Notes under the pieces: generated by a model
The model's input: the letters and a program-made list of their open reading frames with translations, nothing else
Told to the model about the DNA's origin: nothing
The model's database searches: none
Assembly (NCBI GenBank): GCA_951213105.1
Contig: OX578136.1
Coordinates: 67,988,230-68,052,229, forward strand
Source: Amaurobius ferox
Taxonomy: Eukaryota; Arthropoda; Arachnida; Araneae; Amaurobiidae
Direction of reading: 5' to 3'
DNA: 64,000 nucleotides
Position numbers and translations under genes: made by a program
Shown: piece after piece, positions 10,931-21,988 of the stretch
Layout: every line of letters begins with the position of its first letter
How positions within the stretch are numbered: position 1 is the first letter of the stretch

Positions 10931-12510
10931 GTGAGTGTATTTCTGTTGCTATTGTTTAACAAAATGCCATGGTAAAAAATGTAAAATCGGTTTGTGAAGA
11001 AAACATACCATATTTAATGCGTGCTCGTGCCATTTTTAGTCCCAGGCATGATAATGGGACAGAGTGGAACAAATAAAGCTATCAAGCTAAAAATATTTTA
11101 AGTTAAACGGTGTATCGATTAGATAATAATTAGAGCGCGAGATATAGAAGATGTCCCGTTTTTTGTAATTGTCTGTGATTGATATAGTGTGATGAAGAAA
11201 ATAACATTTTTTTAAAAATGTTTATTAAGCTTATAAATTCATTCATATACATTTTATCAATAAATACACAAATGTAATATACAAATAAATATTTTATGAC
11301 ACAATGACAAAATTAACAAAATGAAATGGGTATAAAATTACATAAATTTGCTATATTTAGGTTTAAAAAATATCTTGAGTTTCAAAAAGTTCTTTTGGGA
11401 TACAGAAAATATATACAAATAACTTTTTACAGAAATCAGTAAAAAACTTGAATCAAAACTGCTGAACTTACATTTTAAAGTACTCTGACAGGACTAAAAA
11501 TGTGGAATTTTGTCATTTCAATATACCTTGAGAATCAATTTTTTTCTGTGGAATTAATTTTTAGGAATATAGAAACATAACAATGACAACATGAACCAAT
11601 ACATGAATACATAAATTAATTATCGAATAGATGTTAAAAATAATTCTTTATATATATTCGCAAAATTCAAGTCAATTTATAAATTTTACTAGTCAATTTT
11701 TATCTGTACCAACAATTTGACTTTCAACTCATTTTCTTATCAATTAAAGCACCCAACTTCAAAACCCACTCGCAATTTCTTTACGAAAATCTTAGTTTAA
11801 GTTTTTCTTAGTAGAAGTTTTAAATACTGTAAAAAATATAATGCAAAGTCTGGTGCATTTTAAACCATTAAAGTCTCAACTTAATATACACTTTTTCAAC
11901 ACTTAACTCACATATACCGTAACAATAATTTCCATCAATCAAATTACTCTTTAATACTACTGACATTCGAAATTCATATATTGCCGTGGTTATACGTATT
12001 TAAAATTGATTACAATATTTTATGCGATTTTCATTCATTTACTCCTTAATAAGCATGTTTTCATTAAAAAAAAGAAAATCATTTCTTTACTTCTTTAAAA
12101 ACCGTAAAGAAAAGATGGTTAAACGACTGTTAGCGATCAATCAACAAGAAATACAATTGCTAAGTTATCGCGATGATAGTGTTCGAAGCCGATATTGTAT
12201 CAAAAAATCAACTCTTTTTAAATGTAGTATTTTCACACATGTACTTTTCCTGGGTATCTATTCTTTACCTCGCAATGACATTTCCTGCAAGTATTATCGA
12301 ACATTAGAGTTTAACGGAAGAAATGTTAATAAACATAACTTCAGGTTCCTAAATTTTTATTTTCTTAAAATATTGTACAAAAAAAAAATGATTATTTTCC
12401 TGAAATTTCCGAATTCGACATTTTGAAGGATAATACCTTCCCCAATCACATTTTGAACACATTTGGAAATATGTCTGTCGTTATTTCTTTCTCTGATAAG
12501 TGTCTGTGTG
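10931..12510. other. AT-rich DNA, no gene seen
   Basis: Very AT-rich. The 134-codon frame at 12022-12426 is Lys/Phe/Ile-rich with no recognisable domain and is considered chance. Confidence 0.4.
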
Positions 12511-12511
12511 T

Positions 12512-12572
12512 TGAAGACCCAGACCGTCCGACTCATCCAAGGACGTGAGCAACCATTTGGACGGCCGGGAAA
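12512..12572 (-). mobile_element. SINE tail fragment
   Basis: Read on the minus strand, CCCGGCCGTCCAAAT and GGTCTGGG at the ends match the 3' portion of the SINE family. The sequence between is diverged. Only about 60 bp remain. Confidence 0.55.
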
Positions 12573-12819
12573 GAAGTACCTGTGTGTATATGAATTGTAG
12601 ACGAGATAACTCAAGAACAATTGCACGTAACACCTTGAAACTTTACGTGTGGATACATGCTGCAAACACCTAGAACTGTATGGAACTTTTAGCAATTCCC
12701 ATGATTAGAACTAGAATCATTTTCAATTTAGGCTTTTCAAAGTATTCTTTTCCATAGAGAAATATAATTCCCAGAACAATAATGATAATATAACTAGTGC
12801 AGGAAAAAATAGTTTCAAC

Positions 12820-13092
12820 AATTGTATGGACATAAAGGGCATTAAAATAATATATATTAACACAGATTGGTGAAACGAATTCTAATCATTGTCGTGACAG
12901 ACCTGTTGCCAACTTAAAAAATAGTATTAGGAATATTTGCATAAAGCGTCAAAAGAATAAAAACTTATTATTAAGTTATTTATTAAAAACTTATTATTAA
13001 GTTATTTATTAAAAACTTATTATTAAGTTATTTAATTTTATCGACTGTGGTGCAAATAATGATATAATCGGACCTAAATAACATGGGTTGAA
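12820..13092. repeat. direct duplication, copy 1 (3' side of the last exon)
   Basis: Nearly identical to 14253-14499, from AATTGTATGGACATAAAGGG to AACATGGGTTGAA. This copy is 26 bp longer because AAAAACTTATTATTAAGTTA plus TTTATT is present three times instead of two. Both copies are in the same orientation. Confidence 0.93.
12979..13010 (-). promoter_or_regulatory. candidate poly(A) signals of the transporter gene
   Basis: On the minus strand AATAAA occurs at 12979-12984 and 13005-13010, about 280-310 nt past the stop codon, in the first copy of the duplicated block. The same hexamer is in the second copy (14253-14499), inside the last intron, where use of it would end the transcript before the last exon. 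Usage is inferred only. Confidence 0.3.
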
Positions 13093-13288
13093 GAAGTCGA
13101 GTGGAGTCTCACACTCCAGACATATTTATAATTGTCGAAAAATCTTCATAAAACCTCAGCTTTCTTTTAAAAGTTTTCAGTGAAAAGGAAAATTGAATTT
13201 GGGTACATTTCCTATACGAAATGCAATAGGACAGACACAAAGCAAGTCGATCTCCTCTTAAATAGTTAAATATCTACAATTATTTCTT

Positions 13289-13963
13289 TTAAAGACTGGA
13301 ATCATTTCCATGCTCTGAGGCATCCAGATCATCCTCATTGTTTTGAATATCGATCACTGCATTAATCATAGCTTGCTTATCAATGTTATATAAAATATTT
13401 AAGCTGTTTAGATGCTTATCGTTCAGCTGCTTATCACTTGGATCGCTGTTCGGTTTCCAGTACACAGACATCTCCTTCTCGAAATCGGATATCTTCACTG
13501 CAGGTTCTGCTTTGTCCCATTTGAAGACAAATCCAGTGACTGGTTCGAAGACGTCACCTCCCATCATCACACCAATTGGTGCCAACTGTTGCGTGCAACT
13601 TAGATTTGACAAAGAATTCGACGGTGATCGGAAAAATATTTGAGTTTTTTGTTGAATAATGTCAGCCAATCGTCGTAGAAAACTTTTGCTAACGCTTTCT
13701 GGATTATTAATACTCCCACTAGATTGAGATTGATCATCTATCTCTCCAGCGGGTATGTTTGGAACAAACCCTGATGTTATGGAAGTATCTCTGAAGTCCA
13801 AGTCGCTGTCGTTGATTATTTTCGTTCGGCTAACTTCAACTTCTTCGGCTATAGTGGCTAGTGGACGTTCGGAACACTCAGGAAGAAGCAGGAAGGTTAA
13901 CACGCCAGCAATTAAACTGAGAGCTCCACCAATAGCCAAAACTGTGAAACGAGAATGCCCACC
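13289..13963 (-). CDS. SLC22-type transporter, last exon with long C-terminal tail
   Basis: 675 nt including the TAA stop at 13289-13291. The acceptor is GTTTTATACAG before GGT. It encodes GGHSRFTVLAIGGALSLIAG and TFLLLPE (segment 12), then CSERPLATIAEEVE, the conserved end-of-core motif. A hydrophilic tail of about 190 residues follows, rich in Ser, Asn, Asp and Glu. Family members normally have a few tens of residues here. The tail contains KSFLRRLADIIQQ and a C-terminal DLDASEHGNDSSL. Known SLC22 tails can carry PDZ-binding ends; this one (-DSSL) is only a weak resemblance. The 3' UTR would run into the duplicated block at 12820-13092. Confidence 0.87.
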   Translation of the reverse strand, partial: GGHSRFTVLAIGGALSLIAGVLTFLLLPECSERPLATIAEEVEVSRTKIINDSDLDFRDTSITSGFVPNIPAGEIDDQSQSSGSINNPESVSKSFLRRLADIIQQKTQIFFRSPSNSLSNLSCTQQLAPIGVMMGGDVFEPVTGFVFKWDKAEPAVKISDFEKEMSVYWKPNSDPSDKQLNDKHLNSLNILYNIDKQAMINAVIDIQNNEDDLDASEHGNDSSL

Positions 13964-14252
13964 CTGTATAAAACAAAAGAACATACATTTTAAAATAGGG
14001 TTGCATAACAAGTCCAACAAAATTCTTAACTTGCAAAGCAAAACAAAATTAATTAAAATAGCATAAACATTAATACAAACGTAGAATCAGGTTACTACAG
14101 GCATAAAAGGTTGGAAATTATGCTCTTGATTTACTTTATGCTGGGACTTGTTGCTATGAAATATAACAAAAATAAGGCTTGCCATGCGTCGCCATTTTAT
14201 AAACCTCTGTGGTACAATGCAGTCACAGTGATCACGAAATTTTACCACAAAT

Positions 14253-14499
14253 AATTGTATGGACATAAAGGGCATTAAAATAATATATATTAACACAGAT
14301 TGGTGAAACGAATTCTAATCATTGTCGTGACAGACCTGTTGCCAACTTAAAAAATAGTATTAGGAATATTTGCATAAAGCGTCAAAAGAATAAAAACTTA
14401 TTATTAAGTTATTTATTAAAAACTTATTATTAAGTTATTTAATTTTATCGACTGTGGTGCAAATAATGATATAATCGGACCTAAATAACATGGGTTGAA
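14253..14499. repeat. direct duplication, copy 2 (in the last intron)
   Basis: Second copy of 12820-13092, within the intron between the last two transporter exons. It carries two units of the 26-bp tandem repeat. Confidence 0.93.
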
Positions 14500-14605
14500 C
14501 ATTCTAATTGGAAAATCGAGTATCCGTGGATTAGTTTCACTTTTGTAAAAGTTCGTCAGCAATGGATAACCGTTAATTGCACTAGCAATAAGAAATCTTA
14601 ATATG

Positions 14606-14668
14606 TGGAAGACCCAAGCCACCTGACTCACCCTAGGGTATGAGCAGCAAGATGAGTGGCCGTAAAAA
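14606..14668. repeat. short fragment resembling the diverged SINE tail
   Basis: GAAGACCCAAGCCACCTGAC followed by TATGAGCAGCAAGATG resembles the end of the diverged SINE at 28990-29270 and the fragment at 12512. Confidence 0.35.
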
Positions 14669-15494
14669 AATCTTAATATGTAGTTTTATGAATCTCTCTT
14701 TTGATAAAATAAGTCCGTTTTACCAAGCAGCCGGCATAAAATTTATAGAAGATAGAGCTCACCCTATAGTATTCTGTAAAATCAGAGTCGCAAAGCTTGT
14801 CAATAGGGAGTGTTCTGAAGTTTAGAATCGAGTTCTCAGTGCAGTAAACCGACGTAAATGGGTCACATTCACACTTTTTAAAGTGATATTACACGTAGCA
14901 ATTCATTTTGGGTAACACCTTATCATCTCCATTTAAATTAGTAGAGCTAGTTCCAATAGTTGCTGAAAATTTTATATTTTCTTTTCCTCTGGTGAAATCA
15001 TAACTTATGTTGTAGAGTAAAGTTCGGCTATAGGAACGATAAATAGATGAAAGAGTAAATTCTGCGAGAAATATTGTTACGTGTAGTTTTGGTGTAATAC
15101 GGACATTAGAGGTTTAAAGCATCTAATAGGCCTTTAACGACACTGGCACCAAGAAATTTTGAATAAAGAAATAATTCTATGAATCTCTGAAAAAGTTGCT
15201 CCTGAAAAAATTCGCACCACGCACCTGGTTTCGAAAATCGAACTCGAACTGTTCAAAACTTCATGATGATGTTTTTTTTTTCTCAGAAAACTCATCGACA
15301 GCAGGAGTTCCAAAGTTTGGAGTTATGCGCCCTGAGCAGTTCCAACTGCATTTTCTATTCATTCGATGTCATCTGCGTGATATTGTTGGCTTTATCGGAC
15401 ACCACAGATTCCATTCTATAAAAATTAACACTGAACCCCAAAAGAATAAGACATTTAAATTTTTGATATGTGCATCATAAAATTAAAAACTTAC

Positions 15495-15567
15495 CAAAGC
15501 TGCTATATCTGGAAGGAACAGATCAGCGACTCCAGCCCAAAACATGCACGAGCCTACACCCAATCCC
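15495..15567 (-). CDS. SLC22-type transporter, internal exon (segment 11)
   Basis: 73-nt exon. The acceptor is TTATGCTTTCAG; the donor is TTTG followed by GTAAGTTT. One base completes the Arg codon from the previous exon, then 24 codons follow. The translation runs GLGVGSCMFWAGVADLFLPD and then IAAL. It corresponds to the GxGxSSxxARxGxxxAP segment 11 of the family, though the region after it is shorter than usual. It joins in phase 0 to the last exon, which begins GGHSRFTVLAIGG. Confidence 0.85.
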
Positions 15568-16248
15568 CTGAAAGCATAAAAAGGAAGTCAGTTGCAAATT
15601 TACATTCAATGTATTCATCGTCATGGCTGACATGCTGCCAGATTGAAAGATACATTTTAAAAATAATTTTAAGGAAACGTTTAAAATAATAATTTGCGAA
15701 CGAATGTGTATAAAACGATATATCTGCCCCCTCCCTCTTTCTGATACTGATGCTGACTCAAACGTACAAAACAATATTGAATATGAATGCAAAGTTGAAT
15801 GAAGTCTCACTGTCTAGATCAATGATTTAGAAACAGGGTTCTGCAGAACACCGGTGTTCCGCAAGCCCGTGATCGATGTTCCACGAGAAATTACATGTCT
15901 ATTTTGCATGTCTATTTACATATCTATTCCTTACATGTCTATTTTGTAATTCACCTTGTTGAAACTAATACGTGTCTGCCAGGTAGTGGTTCACCGAGAA
16001 TTTACAAAATATTCTAAGAGTTTCTTCAAACGAAACAAGTTGAGAATCACAGGTTCAGATATTTCAAGGGATACACACACAATTACAACAGACAATTTCT
16101 TATTATTTCTTCTTCTTCTATTGTCTGATAAGAACCGTAATACTTAAATGACCTATACTTGTTTCTTTTTCATGAAAGTATTGAAAATTGCATTCTCACA
16201 AGCAGCAGTTTTATTTATTGTGAAAGTTATATAAAATAAAATCAAAGT

Positions 16249-16618
16249 TCTTCAGCTTTGCAAAACGTGTTAGTCATAAAAATGATTGAGATGAAGAACT
16301 ATTGCCAAGTTTGTCCAACTTCATGAGTGAAAAGTATAGAGAGGAAAAGTTATTGGATGTATTTCGTAATAAACTTAGCGCATTTACCTCATTGATCCAA
16401 CGCAGTTCAAGTTTTACCAAGGCAGCTATTTTCAAGTTATCAAAGTTTTTTGTAGCAAGAAACTGCTTTGGATCAAAGAGGTAAATTTGCCGCGTTTATT
16501 ACAAAATACGTTTAATAACTTTTCCTCTATATTTTTCATTCAGGAAGTCTGATAAACTTGGTAATAGTTCTTCATCTCAATAATTTTTATGACTGACACG
16601 TTCTGTAAAGCTGAAAAA
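16249..16618. mobile_element. foldback element (long inverted repeat)
   Basis: The left arm, about 16251-16407, and the right arm, about 16461-16615, are reverse complements with scattered mismatches. They are separated by about 53 bp. The outer ends read TTCAGCTTTRCARAACGTGT; the inner ends read TTTGATCCAANGCAGTT. There is no coding frame. It looks like a foldback or MITE-type element. No target-site duplication was recognised. Confidence 0.85.
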
Positions 16619-17640
16619 CGTATCTTTCTTTTTATAAGTTTATATTTTTTAACGGTATCAGTAATTTTTGAAGATTTAAACGACGATATAACGAGTTTTC
16701 AAATAGTCATTAAAGTTCCTTAAAATTTAAAAATTTTGAATTCAATAATTTTTCCTTTGCGGATTCCAACAGGACACTCAGCACACCGAATTTGAACTGT
16801 GTATAAACAGGTTTTCTGTAGAATTTTGATTAAAGTCACCCTATTTGACAGAAAACTGAAAAAACTAATAAGTACATTTGGGCGATTTCGAATAGTCATT
16901 GCGGTAATGTATATCGAAGCGCCGGCCACTTAATTGAAAATTTATATCTTATATAAAGGCGTCCATAACATTGCCAAAATTTAAATAGTTTATAAATGTA
17001 AGCACATATTGAAAAATATCATAAAATAATGTTCATTGAGTTACGTAGTAGCTATTTGTATTATTGCTTCATAACTAGTAATGGAAATGTTAATCCTTGG
17101 CAGCGAATTTTCACGATTTACCCCGCTACCGCTCGAAGAAATTTGCCATTTTCTACCGCGATAAAATTACAACCCTAACTATTGTGACATGTTCTACCCT
17201 AACTATTGTGACATGCTCAATTCTTGCAAATCTCATCAGTAAACACAAAACATAAGAATATCAGAAGCCAGAAGTTTCCGCACAGAGAAGTAGAACCACC
17301 GGAAAATACTAAAGTGATAACTTAACGTTTTATGCGAAAGTTTGACGGCAAGAGGCGTTAAAATTCTGCTGCAAGATAGCAGCATTCTAAAATAGAACGA
17401 AATGCGTCTAGGAGAAATGTGCTTGGGTAGGTTGTAAAAGTGATTTGACGTATGCCAAAGCACGTTACCTGATTTTTCTGAAACATCAGCGGCAATTATG
17501 CTCTGATAAATCATGTCATGCGTTTTTTCTTTGCGTGCTTACCTGGCGCTTAACCAAGTGAATAAAATCCCAGTCACTAGCTTCTAATTAATTCATCTTG
17601 ATTTAGCCAACAATTTCCGTTACTGCCTTTACATAGTTTA
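16619..17640. other. no gene seen
   Basis: AT-rich intron sequence. CTACCCTAACTATTGTGACATG is partly repeated in tandem near 17172-17215. Confidence 0.35.
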
Positions 17641-17663
17641 ATCAGTAGCGTTGCCAGAAAATA

Positions 17664-17800
17664 TTTGCGGGGGGGGGGGGGGTAACCAAATATTTTGTTT
17701 CACATTTCTCCCAATATAATTTCTCTGAACTTCAATGAATTTCGATGGTGAGGGGGGGGGAGGGGGATGTGACACCTACCCCCCCCCCCCATTTGGCGAT
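17664..17800. repeat. poly-G and poly-C tracts
   Basis: G runs of about 14 (17669-17682) and 10 plus 5 (17751-17765) are followed by a run of 13 C (17778-17790). The second G block and the C run could pair as a hairpin, or the G blocks could form quadruplex DNA. Confidence 0.7.
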
Positions 17801-17810
17801 GCCACTGAGT

Positions 17811-17990
17811 TTATTGTACAGAAAAAGTATTGTGACAGGGTCAAAAATTCAAAATCGAGTTTTGACATATTTGCACGTTTTTGAGCATTCCTGAAAAGAA
17901 ATCGAAGTGATGTGTGTGTATCTGTGAGCCTATAGAAGTGATTATTACGAACGATTGGATTGTTTTGAATGAAATTTGATGCGAATATCG
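17811..17990 (+). repeat. diverged fragment related to repeat family B
   Basis: AAGTATTGTGACAGGGTC, then AAATCGAGTTTTGAC, GAAGTGATGTGTGTG and GAACGATTGGATTG. These follow the order of family B (AAGTATTGTGACGGGGTCG and on) but are well diverged. Confidence 0.65.
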
Positions 17991-18858
17991 CATTCAGTGA
18001 ATACTGGGATTCCATTGATTATAAAAACGATCGAAGATTAGGAACATCTCAAAATTTAATATGGTTGCGTAAAATTATATAGTAATGGAAAATATATGAT
18101 AACTGGCTATTTCCAGCCATGCTTCTCACGAGCGAAATGGCTAATAGTCACTAAATGTGACATATACACATATTAAATAAAAGTTCTGGATATCAAAAAC
18201 CGTTTCAAATCGAAGCAATAAAAATGTCGCGTATTTTATAGTTCTGTTAATATGAAAATTGCAGTATATAAAACAATATTTCATCTCGGATCATTGATAT
18301 GCTACCTTATTTTCAACGTTTTCAGATATTTTAATCTAAAAATCAATTAATTATAACATTATTTTTCAATAGTTTGATTAGAAGAATAAATAGCCAGCAG
18401 ACAATTTCGACATTTCAAGCGTAACTATATGTTACTATAGTTATGTTATAAATAAAATCAAAAGAATCAAAACCTAAAAAAATAATATAAACATAAAATA
18501 AAGAATATTTCTTTTCACAGGATGGTATTAAACGAATTTTGTGTATCTGGGAGTCGATTAAATAAATATTGTCTGGTAAAATGTTGGAACAAAAAATTTT
18601 GAGATTTATCAATTTTTCGAACAAAATTCCAAAATTTCTTAATCAGTCTCTTACTCAGTCTTAATCAATCTCTTAATCAGTCAAAAATCTCTTAATCAGT
18701 CAGTCTCACTCAGCTGTACAACGAGATGAACATTCGATGCTTTTGTTGGCTTTCAAAACGCCCATTTGGGCATCGCAATTAGTATCAGAGTGAAAAAATG
18801 TATTTTCTTATGAGTTTTGGTTGCTTTAAAAATGTTGAATGCCTCTGGTTAAATTTGC

Positions 18859-18893
<35 letters not shown>
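18859..18893. repeat. CA microsatellite
   Basis: About 17 CA units followed by an A tract. Confidence 0.9.
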
Positions 18894-18898
<5 letters not shown>

Positions 18899-19240
18899 AA
18901 AACTGTAATATAATTAAAATTTTACTTTCTAAATTAATTAATTTATGACACTTTTTACCTTCTTATTTTATTTTATTAATTTATTGACTAATAATTAATA
19001 CATCGTTTGCATAATAAAAAATAATATCTGTCCGTCTATCTGTGGCATCTGTAGCGGAGAATCTAAGCTTCGGACAGGATTCCATACTGAATTAGCTGAA
19101 CTCCCGGTACAACATACCTTGGTTAGTTTGTTTGTTTTTAAATTCAAATTAGTTTTTTTAGTTCTCTTATGTTGAAGCACGACTTTAAGCGATTTTCACA
19201 CAGCTCAGTTCTTTAGCGATCGAAAATATTATCATACAGT

Positions 19241-20580
19241 TTTAACACTTTACAACAAAGTTGAAAAGTGTTTATGACTTTTTAACACTTTACAACAAAG
19301 TTGAAAAGTGTTTATGACTTTGTTCATTCTGTCTGTCTGTCCGTTAGCACGATAACTGCCGTAAAAATGACTTAATCAAAATGAAATTTTAGTATGTTGT
19401 TCAGACGGTCTGTAGAACCTATGGGAATATAAATTAATAAAATCACCCAATTAGTTTTGGATTGAACCCGGGTTGAAAAAATGAAATACATTGAGCCCTA
19501 TGGGACCTAATTTTTCAAACATTTTTAAGCGGATTTAAAATTCACAAATTGCTTCGAAAATTTTAGGTAACATTCAAATTGTTTCATAAAATATATAAAA
19601 AAAAATTCAGCGAAATATATTCAGTAGTTTTTTAAATAAAAATTAAAATAATAATTACACCTCTTATATGAAACGATCATGTGACCATGATATGAAACGA
19701 TCACATGATCCACTTCAAAATGATATATGGCAGCCATCTTGTTTCAAAATCGTGATTTTTTTAAGTTCTTTTTAATTCATATTGAGTGTTGTATCCGTCC
19801 TAAAACTACTTTATTTTTTCTTAAATTCTGTGCATCTACATACTGAAACAACGCAATGACAATATATTTGAGTTTAAATGCTCATCTAAATTTGATTATT
19901 TCTACAACTAAGCCTATTTTTCACCTATGTAAAATGTAAACAGCAACATATGTAGAATGAGTTATATTAGAATTCCTGTATTTTTTTAACACAAAATAAT
20001 TTAGTCCATGGAGTCTGCATAGCTGATATGAATGAAATATTAATTGATTTTATAAAGAGAAGGACGATTTTTTTCGATGAAGTTTTAAGCATAAAGTTTA
20101 ATTATTTGTAGCTCCATGGTCTTAAATAAAATGTTTAAATAAAAAAAAATATTATAGTATTGTGATGAATGAAATGAATGGGAGAAAGTTATGAATGAAA
20201 TCCTGTTTTTATAGGGAGATCCAGGCGTGTTATTTTTTCTATGACGTCATTTGAATTAATTTCAGTTGTTTTCGATGAAGTTTTCAAATATAATAAATTA
20301 TCGTAGTATTATGATAATTCTAAAACTATTACCGAGGAATGTATAACATTTTAGAGATGTTTAAACCAGGCAATTTATATTTCAATGCCGTCATTTGAAC
20401 GAAGTTCATTTTTTTCGATGAAGGTTTAAGTTTTCAAATATAATAAATTAATGCAGTATTGTGATAAGTTTCAAAATATTACCGAGGAATGTATTGCATT
20501 TTAGACTTGTTTAAATAAAATTGCATTGAAGTTGGAAAGTGTTTCATAATCAATGCTTTAAGCATGATTGATCTTTCTTG
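19241..20580 (+). mobile_element. repeat family A, copy 1
   Basis: Starts TTTAACACTTTACAACAAAG, whose first words pair with AAAAGTGTT as a short hairpin. GTCTGTCTGTCCGTTAGCAC, GATAACTGCCG and a long AT-rich body follow, ending GCATGATTGATCTTTCTTG. The first 40 bp are present twice in tandem (19241-19280 and 19281-19320). There is no coding frame and it is probably non-autonomous. A near copy follows at 20691. Confidence 0.88.
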
Positions 20581-20690
20581 TCCATTTTAAAGAACGTTCT
20601 TTTTAACGATCTTTAAAATTAATACATAGGATAATTCCTTTATATTTATTTATTTATTTTTAAATATATCGAAACATGCATGCTTTATTT

Positions 20691-21988
20691 TTTAACACTT
20701 TACAACAAAGTTGAAAAGTGTTTATGACTTTGTTCATTTTGTCTGTCTGTCTGTCCGTTAGCACGATAACTGCCGTAAAAATGACTTAATCAAAATGAAA
20801 TTTTAGTATGTTGTTTAAACGGTCTGTATGACCTAAGGGACTATAAATGAATAATATCACCAAATTAGTTTTGGATTGAACCCGGGTTGAAAAAATGAAA
20901 TACATTGAGCCCTATGGGACCTAATTTTTCAAACATTTTTTAAGCAGATTTAAAATTCACAAATTGCTTCGAAAATTTTAGGTAATATTAAAATTGTTCC
21001 ACAAAATATATTAAAAAACAAATTCAGCGAAATATATTCAGTAGTTTTTTAAATAAAAATTAAAATAATAATTACACCTCTTGTATGAAGCGATCACGTG
21101 AACATGATATGAAAATATCACATAACCGACTTCAAAATGATATATGGCATCCATCTTGTCTCAAAATCGTGATTTTTAAAGTTCTTTTTAATTCATATTG
21201 AGTGTTGTATCCGTCCTAAAACCACTTTATTTTTGGTTAAATTCTGTGCATCTACATACTGAAACAACGCAATTACAATATATTTGAGTTTAAATGATCA
21301 TCCAACTTTGATTATTTCTACAACGAAGCCTATTTTTCACTTATGTAAAATGTAAACAGCAAAATATGTAGAATGAGTTGTATTAGAATTGCTGTATTTA
21401 TTTAACACAAAATTATTTAGCCCATGGAGTCTGCATAGCTGATATGAATGAAATATTCATTGATTTTACAAAGAGAAGGACGATTTTTTCGATGAAGTTT
21501 TAAGCATAGAGTTTAATTACTTGTAGCTCCGTGTTCTTAATTTTTAAGTAAAATAAATTATTATAGTATTGTGATGAATGAAATGAATGGGAAAATGTCA
21601 TGAATGAAATGTTGTTTTTATAGAGAGATCCAGGCGTGTTATTTTTTCTATGACGTCATTTGAATGAATTTCAGTTGTTTTCAATGAAATTTTCAAATAT
21701 AATAAATTAGCGTATTATTATGATAATTTTAAAAATATTACCGAGGAATGTATCGCATTTTAGAGATGTTTAAACCAGGCAATTTATATTTCAATACCTT
21801 CATTTGAATGAAGTTCATTTTTTTCGATGAAGGTTTAAGTTTTCAAATATAATAAATTAATGTAGATTGTGATAAGTTTTAAAATATTACCGAGGAATGT
21901 ATTGCATTTTAGACTTGTTTAAATAAAATTGCATTGAAGTTGAAAAGTGTTTCCTAATCGATGCTTTAAGCATGATTGATCTTTCTTG
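20691..21988 (+). mobile_element. repeat family A, copy 2
   Basis: Same order and length as copy 1 with scattered substitutions and small indels, separated from it by 110 bp. Both begin TTTAACACTTTACAACAAAG and end CATGATTGATCTTTCTTG. Confidence 0.88.

Noticed and set aside
12022..12426. A 134-codon plus-strand frame as a gene
   Set aside because: AT-driven Lys/Phe/Ile composition with no domain and no splice or poly(A) context.
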